NCBI RefSeq assembly: GCF_032051575.1
Contig: NZ_DAMBYD010000006.1
Span: 248,001-312,000 of the forward strand
Source of the DNA: Aminipila sp032051575
GTDB lineage: Bacteria; Bacillota; Clostridia; Peptostreptococcales; Anaerovoracaceae
DNA length: 64,000 bases
Reading direction: 5' to 3'
In this document: piece by piece, positions 52,879-61,544 of the stretch
Position numbering within the stretch: position 1 is the stretch's first letter
How the letters are laid out: every line of letters starts with the position of its first letter
Program-made: the position numbers and the translations under genes
The notes under the pieces: generated by a model
The model's input: the letters and a program-made list of their open reading frames with translations, nothing else
Database searches by the model: none
Told to the model about the DNA's origin: nothing

Positions 52879-53391
52879 CTAAATTTGATTTTTCAGTTGC
52901 TGAATTTTCCATTTACATTTCCATACCATCCTTAAAAATACCAATACTATCATTCCTAAGAATATAACAAATCCCCAGAATATATTTCTATCAGCTTCAA
53001 TTGCACAACTGACTTCAACAAGAAAACATATTACTTCAATCAGTAAAGCCACAGAAAAAAAGTTTTTTATCCGAGTATATTGTGCTATCTTTGATTCTCC
53101 ATCAGTATACATTTCCAACGGCCCATCAGAAGATTTTTTTCTAATAAATACCCATCTATACCATTGTGAAATCACTTCAACTCCACTTTCTTCCATAAAA
53201 CTGGCAAAGTGTTTCTTATCCCCATTCCAGTTATTTAGTAAGTCAATTTGATAATTATACTCACCTGGTTCACAAGCTTCGAAAGTATACACACCTAAGA
53301 AAAACTTTTTAAAAGCCCATCCTTCCATGGACATTTCATTTAACCAATTTGCTTCTTCATCTTTATCAAAATATAATCTAAATTTTTTCAT
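52879..53391 (-). CDS. DUF2812 family membrane protein
   Basis: A 170-residue protein. The soluble N-terminal half (about 1-105) has the DUF2812 pattern (FRLYFDKDEEANWLNEMSMEGW ... YNYQIDLLNNW, VEVISQWYRWVFIRKK). Two membrane helices follow (about 108-130 and 135-157). DUF2812 genes commonly stand behind a PadR regulator, as here (14 nt). Function unknown. Confidence 0.85.
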   Translation of the reverse strand: MKKFRLYFDKDEEANWLNEMSMEGWAFKKFFLGVYTFEACEPGEYNYQIDLLNNWNGDKKHFASFMEESGVEVISQWYRWVFIRKKSSDGPLEMYTDGESKIAQYTRIKNFFSVALLIEVICFLVEVSCAIEADRNIFWGFVIFLGMIVLVFLRMVWKCKWKIQQLKNQI

Positions 53392-53405
53392 ATCTATACC
53401 TCCTT

Positions 53406-53717
53406 TTATTTTTCCATTTGCTTTGAGTTCTCAACAAGTTCTTCTAAACGGCTCACTTCCACATTAAACATTTCTCTGCCTGCATCTGTTATAAGATATT
53501 CCTTTTTCTTTCTTGATTCTTTATCTTCGCTATAAAGCTTAATCCACCCCTTTGATACCATAGAATTAATTGCACCGTACAATGTGCCTGGTCCTAAATT
53601 CAACCTTCCTTTTGTCATCTCTAACACATCTTGAATAATTCCATATCCATAATTTGGTTTTCTTACAGCCAGCAATATATAAAACAGTGCCTCTGTTAAA
53701 GGCGTATTCTTTTCCAA
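53406..53717 (-). CDS. PadR family transcriptional regulator
   Basis: A 103-residue winged-helix regulator with PLTEALFYILLAVRKPNYGYGIIQDV, GPGTLYGAINSMVSKGWIKL and a C-terminal dimerisation helix. PadR proteins repress their own operon and are released by a small molecule. It precedes the DUF2812 gene in one operon. The TTG at 53717 has GGAGGG 7 nt upstream and is preferred over a TTG five codons earlier. Confidence 0.92.
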   Translation of the reverse strand: MEKNTPLTEALFYILLAVRKPNYGYGIIQDVLEMTKGRLNLGPGTLYGAINSMVSKGWIKLYSEDKESRKKKEYLITDAGREMFNVEVSRLEELVENSKQMEK

Positions 53718-53755
53718 TGTATCGCCCTCCAATCTATCGCATCACGACATATTAC

Positions 53756-53784
53756 AATATATCAGCATACGATATATGTGTCAA
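53756..53784 (-). promoter_or_regulatory. Promoter of the padR-DUF2812 operon
   Basis: On the minus strand TTGACA, 17-bp spacer, TATATT, about 40 bp before the TTG start. Confidence 0.7.
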
Positions 53785-53811
53785 TAATAATTTAAACATT
53801 TTTTTGAAATA

Positions 53812-53850
53812 TAAAAAAAATGGCAAGTAATCTAGTAGACTACTGCCATT
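53812..53850 (-). terminator. Terminator after hemW
   Basis: On the minus strand an imperfect stem AATGGCA...TGCCATT extended by GTAGTC/GATTAC, then eight T. Confidence 0.83.
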
Positions 53851-53878
53851 ATACGACTTGCACATTTGTTATTGCATC

Positions 53879-55069
53879 CTACACAAACTCCGACAGCACT
53901 GTATTGGATACATCTACACCTTTTATGGTAAATCTTATTCTATCGTTTTCCAGAATCATCAGTTCATTTTCCACGTATTCTTTTACTAGTTTCTCCTGAT
54001 CCGGATATGCTTCAAACAATTTCTTTCCAAATCGGTTCTCAAATTCAGTAAGGTTAATGCCTTCCGCTCTTCTCATCCCTGTTATAATAAATTCCACCAT
54101 ATCATCATGTTCAGTATTTGTATGCTGCCATTCAACCCATTTACGTTCAGTTTTTAAATGGTCATCAATTATCCCTATACCGAGGTTGTCGGGTTGAAGT
54201 TGTTGGATGTACTTGCCCAAATCTCGGGTATTACTGAATCGCTCGCCATTCATATAAGAATGAGCCCCAAGGCCTATGCCTAAGTAATCTCCCATATCCC
54301 AGTATTTTAAATTATGTTTACACTCAAACCCCGGCTTTGCACAGTTAGATATTTCATAGTGGTTATATCCAGACTCTTTTAAAAACTTAGATGCCCCATG
54401 ATACATATCTCTATCTATTATATCCGATACCATGTTCAATTCACCCTTTTCAAACATTTCAAAGTATCTGGTTCCTTCTTCCAACTGAAGACTGTAAAAT
54501 GAAATGTGTTCTGGATTGAGATGGATAGCCTCTTGCAATGTTTCTTGCCAAACTTCTTTAGTATGTTCTGGTATAGCAAACATTAAGTCTATGTTTATAT
54601 TGCCAAACCCAGCTTGTCTTGCTAACGCATAGGTTTCCTTTGCATCTTCTGATTGATGAACCCGTCCTAAACGTTTTAATGCCATATCATTAAAAGTTTG
54701 TATACCAATGCTTATGCGGTTAATTCCTGCCTCTTTGTATATTTTAAGCTTTTCTGCATCTATAGTTTTAGGGTTACATTCAATAGTTATTTCTGCACCT
54801 TTCTCAACTTTATACTTGTCCTTTATGAGTATAAGGACTTCTTTCAACAAATTTGCATCAATTAAAGAAGGCGTACCCCCACCAAAGAATATGGTATCTA
54901 CAGTAAAATCATTACCATAAACTACAAAGTAGTATTCAAGCTCTCTCTTTAAAGCATCTATATATCGTCTATGTAGGTCCGCCCCACTATTTTCAAAGGA
55001 TAAAAAGTCACAGTACAGACACTTTTTGATACAAAATGGTATGTGTATATACACTCCCAGTTTTTTCAT
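53879..55069 (-). CDS. hemW: Radical SAM heme chaperone HemW (coproporphyrinogen oxidase-like)
   Basis: A 396-residue radical SAM protein with CIKKCLYC (CxxxCxxC) near the N-terminus, FFGGGTPSLI for SAM binding and a C-terminal HemN-like domain. HemW-type proteins transfer heme rather than oxidise coproporphyrinogen. Its ATG overlaps the stop of the 86-residue gene (ATGA). In many clostridia hrcA follows directly; here it is 22.7 kb away. Confidence 0.92.
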   Translation of the reverse strand: MKKLGVYIHIPFCIKKCLYCDFLSFENSGADLHRRYIDALKRELEYYFVVYGNDFTVDTIFFGGGTPSLIDANLLKEVLILIKDKYKVEKGAEITIECNPKTIDAEKLKIYKEAGINRISIGIQTFNDMALKRLGRVHQSEDAKETYALARQAGFGNINIDLMFAIPEHTKEVWQETLQEAIHLNPEHISFYSLQLEEGTRYFEMFEKGELNMVSDIIDRDMYHGASKFLKESGYNHYEISNCAKPGFECKHNLKYWDMGDYLGIGLGAHSYMNGERFSNTRDLGKYIQQLQPDNLGIGIIDDHLKTERKWVEWQHTNTEHDDMVEFIITGMRRAEGINLTEFENRFGKKLFEAYPDQEKLVKEYVENELMILENDRIRFTIKGVDVSNTVLSEFV

Positions 55070-55326
55070 AATACCTCCATAAATCTTCGTATTATTTCAT
55101 CCATAATATTCGCAATCAGCATGGTTCTATCAACAGGGCTGCAAAACTTCTCATTATTTTCAAGATAATAACTTTTTAAAATAAAACTTCTCAGTTCTGG
55201 AAAATCCTCAGATGGTATAAATAATTTTTCCTCTTTAGACTGTTTTATCTCATATTCTTTAGCTTGTTTATATAATGTTCTAAGTCCATCATCAGAGATA
55301 CTTTTTAGAAAAATGTAAGATTTCAT
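55066..55326 (-). CDS. Hypothetical 86-residue protein coupled to hemW
   Basis: A small, charged, mostly helical protein (KSISDDGLRTLYKQAKEYEIK, IANIMDEIIRRFMEVL) without Cys motifs, signal peptide or membrane segment. I do not recognise it. The stop overlaps the hemW start in an ATGA, and the reading frame and spacing look real. It may serve HemW or be unrelated. Confidence 0.7.
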   Translation of the reverse strand: MKSYIFLKSISDDGLRTLYKQAKEYEIKQSKEEKLFIPSEDFPELRSFILKSYYLENNEKFCSPVDRTMLIANIMDEIIRRFMEVL

Positions 55327-55511
55327 ATTTTTTCACCTAACTCTTTATATAATATTCATTGTAAATGTTCATCTATTAAATTTTACTTTAATACCTTTAA
55401 TTATATTGGCTAGTTTTAACTGAAATCAATCATCCAAATTATAGCAACTCAATATTGATACACATTCTGACAGATTTTAAGCGATTTTTGGGCCACTTAA
55501 ACTATACACAT

Positions 55512-55544
55512 AAAAAGTGCCCTTATTTGTACCATAAGGGCGCT
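55512..55544 (-). terminator. Terminator after lepA
   Basis: On the minus strand GCGCCCTTAT pairs with ATAAGGGCAC (one mismatch) around a short loop, followed by TTTTT. Confidence 0.87.
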
Positions 55545-55567
55545 ATTTTATATGCAAGATTTAGATT

Positions 55568-57379
55568 CTATTTATTATCATCATACTTCAGTACAGCTGT
55601 AAAGGCTTCCTGTGGAACTTCAACAGTACCAAACTGTCTCATTCGCTTCTTTCCCTCTTTCTGCTTTTCAAGAAGTTTCTTCTTACGTGAGATATCACCA
55701 CCATAGCACTTAGCGATTACGTCTTTACGATAAGCCCTTACCGTTTCTCTGGCAATAACTTTCTGACCAATTGACGCCTGAATAGGTACCTCAAACTGAT
55801 GCATAGGGATGATTTCCTTAAGCTTTTCGCAAACAAACTTACCTCTTGCATAAGCTTTTGACTCATGAACAATCATAGAAAATGCATCCACTAAATCTTT
55901 GTTTAAGAGTACATCCATCTTAACAACTTGAGATTTTTCATATCTAATGAATTCATAATCAAGTGAGCCGTAACCTCTAGTCTTCGATTTAAGTGCATCA
56001 AAGAAGTCATAAATTACTTCATTTAAGGGCATTTCATAGTGTAGCTGAACTCTAGTCTCTGTGATATATTCCATGTGAATCATTTTACCACGTCTATCCT
56101 GACAAAGTTCCATGATTGCCCCTACATATTCCTTAGGAATCATGATATCAGCCTTTACTATAGGTTCTTCAATGTGATCGATCTCTATCAGTGCTGGTAA
56201 ATTTGAAGGGTTTTGAATCATTTGTATTTGACCATCATTCATAACTACCCTATAGATTACACTTGGAGAAGTTGTGATAACTCCAAGGTCAAACTCTCTT
56301 TCAAGCCTTTCAACTATGATTTCCATGTGAAGAAGGCCTAAGAAACCACATCTAAAACCAAATCCTAACGCTTGTGAAGTCTCTGGTTCAAAATTAAAGG
56401 CTGCATCATTGACCTGAAGTTTTTCAAGTGCATCCTTTACATTCTCATACTTTTCACCCTCTGCTGGATAAATACCGCAGAATACCATGGACTGGACTTT
56501 TTTATATCCAGGTAAAGCCTGCTCTGTAGGGTTACTATCTAAAGTAATCGTATCTCCTACTCTTGCATCAGCCACCTGTTTAATGCTGGCACATATATAT
56601 CCTACTTCACCCGCTCTAAGTTCTTTGCAAGGAACTGGTCCTGGAGAGCAAACACCAACCTCCGTGACTTCATACTTTTTCTTAGTATTCATCATGCGGA
56701 TTGTATCTCCTTTTTTGACTCTGCCATCAAAGACTCTTGTATAAATAACAACGCCCTTGTAATTATCATAATATGAGTCAAAAATTAAAGCCTTAAGTTT
56801 TCCTTCAATGCTTCCAGAAGGTGCTGGAACCTGTGCTACTATAGCTTCAAGCAAGTCCTCAATTCCGATTCCTTCTTTAGCTGAAACCAGTGGCGCATTC
56901 TCCGCATCAATTCCAATAATTTCCTCAACTTCCAGCTTCACTTCATCTGGTCTTGCACTGGGAAGGTCTATCTTATTTAATGTAGGAATAATCTCAAGAT
57001 TTTCATCAAGCGCAAGATAAACATTTGCTAATGTCTGTGCTTCCACTCCCTGAGTTGCATCTACAATTAAAACAGCGCCTTCGCAAGCAGCAAGACTTCT
57101 TGAAACTTCATAGGTAAAGTCCACATGGCCCGGAGTATCTATTAAATTAAAGATATACTCCTCTCCATCTTTTGCTTTGTATGAAAGTCTAGTCGTCTGA
57201 AGTTTTATAGTTATACCTCTTTCACGCTCTAAGTCCATGTTGTCCAAGAACTGTTCCTTCATGTCTCTATGCGCAACTAAACCTGTCTTTTCAATAATTC
57301 TATCGGCTAAAGTCGATTTGCCGTGATCTATATGTGCAATAATGCTAAAATTTCGTATATGCTTCTGGTATGAATCCAT
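55568..57379 (-). CDS. lepA: Elongation factor 4 (LepA)
   Basis: A translational GTPase of 603 residues that acts on stalled or mis-translocated ribosomes. G1 AHIDHGKSTLADRI, G2/G3 DTPGHVDF, NKIDLPSA, then EF-G-like domains and the LepA-specific C-terminus (AYRKDVIAKCYGGDISRKKKLLEKQ, split here over the family pattern). Part of the conserved block with spoIIP, gpr and rpsT. ATG with GAGGAAG upstream. Confidence 0.98.
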   Translation of the reverse strand: MDSYQKHIRNFSIIAHIDHGKSTLADRIIEKTGLVAHRDMKEQFLDNMDLERERGITIKLQTTRLSYKAKDGEEYIFNLIDTPGHVDFTYEVSRSLAACEGAVLIVDATQGVEAQTLANVYLALDENLEIIPTLNKIDLPSARPDEVKLEVEEIIGIDAENAPLVSAKEGIGIEDLLEAIVAQVPAPSGSIEGKLKALIFDSYYDNYKGVVIYTRVFDGRVKKGDTIRMMNTKKKYEVTEVGVCSPGPVPCKELRAGEVGYICASIKQVADARVGDTITLDSNPTEQALPGYKKVQSMVFCGIYPAEGEKYENVKDALEKLQVNDAAFNFEPETSQALGFGFRCGFLGLLHMEIIVERLEREFDLGVITTSPSVIYRVVMNDGQIQMIQNPSNLPALIEIDHIEEPIVKADIMIPKEYVGAIMELCQDRRGKMIHMEYITETRVQLHYEMPLNEVIYDFFDALKSKTRGYGSLDYEFIRYEKSQVVKMDVLLNKDLVDAFSMIVHESKAYARGKFVCEKLKEIIPMHQFEVPIQASIGQKVIARETVRAYRKDVIAKCYGGDISRKKKLLEKQKEGKKRMRQFGTVEVPQEAFTAVLKYDDNK

Positions 57380-57445
57380 ACTTCCTCCTCAATCATAATA
57401 AGTATCCTTATATCCTTACTATTATAATTGATATTGCCATAAATT

Positions 57446-57673
57446 TCAATTGTTAATCACTTCTAAAAGCCGGTCATTATTTACCCTCATAGTAAACTCA
57501 TAGCCCAGTGCAAAAGTGTCACCGGGCTCTTCTACTTCAATTGGATTTAAAGTCATATCTATAGCAGGCGGATAACCTGCCATATGACCACTTCTTACAT
57601 CTACAGTAATAACACCTGCAATTCCTCCGATTATAAGAAGGAATATTAAAGATCCTCTAAAAAAAGTTCTCAT
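57446..57673 (-). CDS. Hypothetical 75-residue membrane-anchored protein
   Basis: One N-terminal membrane helix (about 7-24, GSLIFLLIIGGIAGVITV), then a short soluble part. It lies between spoIIP and lepA with ATAGGGG before the ATG. Not recognised. The position among sporulation genes allows a forespore role, but nothing in the sequence proves it. Confidence 0.65.
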   Translation of the reverse strand: MRTFFRGSLIFLLIIGGIAGVITVDVRSGHMAGYPPAIDMTLNPIEVEEPGDTFALGYEFTMRVNNDRLLEVINN

Positions 57674-57737
57674 CTTTTGTAACCCCTATCCCATAGGGTT
57701 TATTGTAGCATTACAGATTTTATTTATTCACCATCAG

Positions 57738-58691
57738 TTACTGTAAATCTTTAATAACTGCAGCAAGCACATTTGCAAAACACTTTGCTGAAGCATCTGA
57801 CTCTCTGATATTATTTTCGTTGTTTCCAACTTCAAGCAGTAAATGATAATCCGAAACATATTGATTAAATTTGTAAGCCTTTTCAATGATTCTGCCGCCA
57901 TATCCTGGGTACATCTCTTCAGCCTTCTGATTAACGGTATTCGCAAATATTTTAAGCTTCGCTGCATTTGGATTTCCATTTCCAACTACAAGATTATATT
58001 TTGCTACTGTTTCTCCATTAACAATGGCTGTCTTTCCTGCCCCTCCGGAATATCCTGCAGCATCCCTATGTAAATCTATTACCACCGCCACATTTTTATA
58101 CTGTCCAAGCAGGCTATTTATAGTCTCCAAAGACCTGCTGTAAGACTGATTATAAGAAGGATTATCGTTTATAGTTTTGTCATGAACTACTTGAATTCCC
58201 TGCTTTTGAAGTTCCGCCGTCAGGACATTTCCTACTTCTCTTACTGTTCCCTCTTCTTGCAGTACGTGGAAATTGCCGTCTGACGCAGGCTGATAGGATT
58301 CAGTAGCATGCGTGTGATAAATTATGACAACTGGCTTACTGTTGTCAATGTTTATAGTCTGTGGCGATGGATTTTCAGGGTTTTGAGTATCAACTACTGT
58401 TGGAGTCTCAGTAGCTGGTACTTCCTGTTTACCTGCATCATCTGTAGGTTCAGTTTCACCTTGTGATGTTTCTGCTCCGGATTCTTCTTTTCCCTGTTGT
58501 TCACTAGGAGTATCCTGCCTTTCTGTGCCTCTGCTGCCCACCATTAATGCACCCGACAAGCACATCTTACCCACGTCTGCTTCAGTTAGTTCAAAATCCC
58601 TGTCGTGGCCATTTTCCAAACCACGTACAGTTATCGTAGCCGTAATTACAAATACTGCAATTCCCAATGTGAGCAATTGTTTTCCCTTCAT
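57738..58691 (-). CDS. spoIIP: Stage II sporulation protein P
   Basis: Cell-wall amidase/endopeptidase needed for engulfment of the forespore. 317 residues with an N-terminal membrane anchor (about 5-24), a low-complexity Ser/Thr/Glu/Pro linker (about 55-100), and the catalytic domain beginning VVIYHTHATESYQP (zinc ligand H) with DLHRDAAGY. Shows that the organism forms endospores. ATG at 58691. Confidence 0.95.
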   Translation of the reverse strand: MKGKQLLTLGIAVFVITATITVRGLENGHDRDFELTEADVGKMCLSGALMVGSRGTERQDTPSEQQGKEESGAETSQGETEPTDDAGKQEVPATETPTVVDTQNPENPSPQTINIDNSKPVVIIYHTHATESYQPASDGNFHVLQEEGTVREVGNVLTAELQKQGIQVVHDKTINDNPSYNQSYSRSLETINSLLGQYKNVAVVIDLHRDAAGYSGGAGKTAIVNGETVAKYNLVVGNGNPNAAKLKIFANTVNQKAEEMYPGYGGRIIEKAYKFNQYVSDYHLLLEVGNNENNIRESDASAKCFANVLAAVIKDLQ

Positions 58692-58739
58692 TTTTATCCC
58701 CCATTCAGGCGTATACTTTAGCTTTAATTAAGACCGCCC

Positions 58740-59639
58740 TTATGAATATATGCCAGGATGAAGAGTATTATTAATTCCATTTGCAATAATGTCCGAAAAA
58801 TCCTTTATAACTTGGTCAATATCTGTTGAAGTTACAATCATATCCTGTCCATTCTGTTCAATATAATTTTCAACTTCCACCGGATTTTTTATATATCCTT
58901 TAAGCGCATCCATTATTAATGTACTGGAGTCTATAACGGTAGGTACTCCTACAGATATCACTCGATGTCCTAAAGTTTTTTCATTTAACATGGTTCTATG
59001 GTTTCCCATTCCTGCTCCTGGTGAAATTCCTGTGTCATTAATTTGTATAGTTGTACTTATACGTGCTATATTTTTAGCAGCTAAAGAGTCTACTACTAAA
59101 ATAATATCTGGATTTACAATACTGGAAGCTTTTTGTATAAGCTCAGCAGTTTCCATACCTGTTGATCCCATAACTCCTGGTATAAAGCCACTTACACAAG
59201 CTTGTTCCTCATCTCCATCACAATCGTATATTATAAACCAATGCCTTGTTACTCTAACTTTAGATACAGTATAAGGCCCCAGTGCATCCGGTGTAACTTT
59301 ATCATTACCTAGGCCAATTACCAATACTTTTAAATAATAATCAAATTCGATCAGTTTTTTTAGTTCTTCTGCTAGAGCTTTTGCAGCTCGGTCCTTTAGT
59401 TCTGCATCACCATCTACCAAGCCTTCTATTTCCAAAGTAATATAATTCCCCATAGGTTTTTGTAATACAGCTTCTCCCTTTGAGTCAATTATTTTTATCC
59501 TCGTGGCCTTTATATCTTCATCGTATTCGATTTTTTCCATCTCTACACCGTCAATATCGCCAGTTTCGCCTCTTTCTTCGTCATACATTTCAACACTTTC
59601 TATTGCAAGATCCGTTCTATACTTCAAATTTGTCACCAC
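58740..59639 (-). CDS. gpr: Germination protease GPR
   Basis: Aspartic-type protease that degrades small acid-soluble spore proteins. 299 residues: N-terminal RTDLAIESVEMY (the processing region), VLVIGLGNDKVTPDALGP and VVDSLAAKNIARISTTIQI near the active site, GISPGAGMGNHR. Starts with tandem GTG-GTG after AAGGGAAA; the exact codon is uncertain. Divergent from rpsT. Confidence 0.96.
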   Translation of the reverse strand: MVTNLKYRTDLAIESVEMYDEERGETGDIDGVEMEKIEYDEDIKATRIKIIDSKGEAVLQKPMGNYITLEIEGLVDGDAELKDRAAKALAEELKKLIEFDYYLKVLVIGLGNDKVTPDALGPYTVSKVRVTRHWFIIYDCDGDEEQACVSGFIPGVMGSTGMETAELIQKASSIVNPDIILVVDSLAAKNIARISTTIQINDTGISPGAGMGNHRTMLNEKTLGHRVISVGVPTVIDSSTLIMDALKGYIKNPVEVENYIEQNGQDMIVTSTDIDQVIKDFSDIIANGINNTLHPGIYS

Positions 59640-59684
59640 TTTCCCTTAAATTCAAATTATTTCTTCTATTCATTGATTTTTCCC

Positions 59685-59713
59685 TTGCAATCTTGTTTTT
59701 ATTCATATATACT
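59685..59713 (+). promoter_or_regulatory. Promoter of rpsT
   Basis: TTGCAA, 17-bp spacer, TATACT, giving a leader of about 75 nt. Confidence 0.65.
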
Positions 59714-59793
59714 GAGTGTTGCGAAATATTTGTGATTCCTTATGCATATGGTATAGGGAGCAAAAAAATTAAGTATAAAGTGGGGTGAATTAA

Positions 59794-60057
59794 ATGGCAA
59801 ATATTAAATCCGCAAAGAAAAGAATCCTAGTAATCGACAAGAAGACTGCAAGAAACAGACGTATCAAGTCTCATCTAAAAGGAATTTTAAAGAATTTTGA
59901 AGCTGCAATGAATGCAGGTGATAAGACTACAGCAAAAGAAAAGTTAGCTTTAGCAGAAAAGAAGCTTATGCAGGCTGCTGCTAAAAATACTATTCATAAG
60001 AATGCTGCGTCAAGAAAGATTTCTAGATTAACTAAGAGATTCAATAAGGCTCAGTAA
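59794..60057 (+). CDS. rpsT: 30S ribosomal protein S20
   Basis: An 87-residue basic, helical protein with ANIKSAKKRI at the start, KTARNRRIKSHLK and a final KNAASRKISRLTKRFN. Binds the bottom of 16S rRNA. Single gene with TGGGGTGA before the ATG and its own terminator. Divergent from gpr as in other clostridia. Confidence 0.98.
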   Translation: MANIKSAKKRILVIDKKTARNRRIKSHLKGILKNFEAAMNAGDKTTAKEKLALAEKKLMQAAAKNTIHKNAASRKISRLTKRFNKAQ

Positions 60058-60116
60058 GTCTCACCCGTCCCCACCATGGGTAAGTTAAACCCATAGATTG
60101 AAAATTAAAAACAATC

Positions 60117-60157
60117 GAAAACCGCTGGATGTGTCTCCCAGCGGTTTTACTTTTTTT
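60117..60157 (+). terminator. Terminator after rpsT
   Basis: AAAACCGCTGG/CCAGCGGTTTT perfect stem with a 9-nt loop, then ACTTTTTTT. A smaller CATGGGT...ACCCATAG-like hairpin lies before it. Confidence 0.92.
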
Positions 60158-60210
60158 GAAAAGATTAAAATTATATAATTCCTCATTCTTGTATTCATTT
60201 ACTTTGAAAG

Positions 60211-61455
60211 TTATTGTTGAATACTCATATTATTCCTAAACTCACTTGGTGTCATATGTCTTAACTGAACAAAATTTCTCCTAAATGTCTTTACTGTATT
60301 GTATCCTACACCAATAGCAATATCCGTAATATCCATATTCGTTTCAATGAGAAATTCACAGGATTTATTTATGCGAATTAAATTTAAAAAATCATAAAAA
60401 TTCTTCTCAACTTGTAACAGTAGTGTTTTATTCAATTCAATCAAGGACATTTGAAATTTATCAGCAACAGATTGTGCTGATAAATCCTCTGAAAAGTTCC
60501 TTAAAATATATTCAATTATTTTGTAATCTTTTTTAGTTTCATTTATTTTCCCCACATGTAAAGCTTTTCCATAAGTTTTTCTATAATTTCCAATTTTATC
60601 ATCCATTCTTGCCGCAAAAACTTTAGATATATGCGCTGCATCAACGTACCCAAGAATCGATGCAAGTTCTTCCAATGTAAAATCAGTATACAACAAATAA
60701 TTGATGGTTTTAGTCACTCTCATTTCATTAAGCAGTTCATTAAATGATAATCCAGTTTTATCTAATATATATTTACTAATAGATGATTTACTCATATAAA
60801 ATTGTTTAGACAACCGATCAAGAGTCATTTTATCACTTAAATGCATGTAAATAAATCTGAGAATTAAAGCCCTTGGATCACCTGGTTCTGCCAGAACTTT
60901 CGGTATCATTTTATTGTCATCAATTTCTCTACAAAAAATTGTAATTATTTGTGCTACTAAAGTACAAACAAATATTTCATGATAGCTTTCATAATCAATT
61001 TTCTGCATGATAGACTCTATGCCCACCTCATCCTTTATTTTAGTAAAAATACTTTCAATTTCTTTTTTTGTACCCGAATTCAAAGTAATTACTGGTGTTA
61101 TCTCCAGCTTTTTTAATATGGGCATTTCCTCTGAATTTTCCACAACAATTGAATGGAGCATATTTGCAACAACATCATAGTTGTATTTTATTATTTCATA
61201 CTGTAATGCCTCTTCTACCTCAATTACTTCCGTACAATCCCAAGGAAGAATTGATAATAAACAGTTTTCCCCCACTTCATATAGTTCCGTATCCACCATA
61301 AATTTTGCTTTGCCTTTTTTTACATAAAGAAAACGTGGACTTTGATGATACAAGGCATGTGTTTTTTCATCAATTAACTCATAATCAAACGAGCAAATCC
61401 TTTTTATATCAAGGTTTGAACAATACTGTGATTGAAATTCTGCTATTTGCTGCAT
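60211..61455 (-). CDS. AraC-type regulator with two HTH domains
   Basis: A 414-residue protein. The N-terminal about 1-190 is a cupin-like sensing part (QSPRFLYVKKGKAKFMVDTELYEVGENCLLSI). Residues about 190-295 form one AraC-like domain (YMSKSSISKYILDKTGLSFNELLNEMRVTK ... SILGYVDAAHISKVF). Residues about 310-412 form a second (FQMSLIELNKTL ... IAIGVGYNTVKTFRRNFVQLRHMTPSEFR), which is closest to consensus. AraC proteins normally have one. It lies just downstream of the arc genes behind a terminator, so it may regulate arginine catabolism. The ATG at 61455 has GGGAAAGGAAG upstream. Confidence 0.85.
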   Translation of the reverse strand: MQQIAEFQSQYCSNLDIKRICSFDYELIDEKTHALYHQSPRFLYVKKGKAKFMVDTELYEVGENCLLSILPWDCTEVIEVEEALQYEIIKYNYDVVANMLHSIVVENSEEMPILKKLEITPVITLNSGTKKEIESIFTKIKDEVGIESIMQKIDYESYHEIFVCTLVAQIITIFCREIDDNKMIPKVLAEPGDPRALILRFIYMHLSDKMTLDRLSKQFYMSKSSISKYILDKTGLSFNELLNEMRVTKTINYLLYTDFTLEELASILGYVDAAHISKVFAARMDDKIGNYRKTYGKALHVGKINETKKDYKIIEYILRNFSEDLSAQSVADKFQMSLIELNKTLLLQVEKNFYDFLNLIRINKSCEFLIETNMDITDIAIGVGYNTVKTFRRNFVQLRHMTPSEFRNNMSIQQ

Positions 61456-61480
61456 ATTCTTCCTTTCCCCCAATAATCAA

Positions 61481-61516
61481 AATACCCCGTCCTGAGATTT
61501 TGTCAGAACGGGATAC
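61481..61516 (-). terminator. Terminator after arcC
   Basis: On the minus strand TATCCCGTTCTGA pairs with TCAGGACGGGGTA (wobbles), followed by TTTTG. Confidence 0.85.
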
Positions 61517-61544
61517 TTTATTATAAATATATTTGTAACAACTA

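Noticed and set aside
59640..59793. Sigma-G promoter for gpr
   Set aside because: GCATA- and CAT-like elements occur, but no pair with proper spacing could be settled, so it is not listed.
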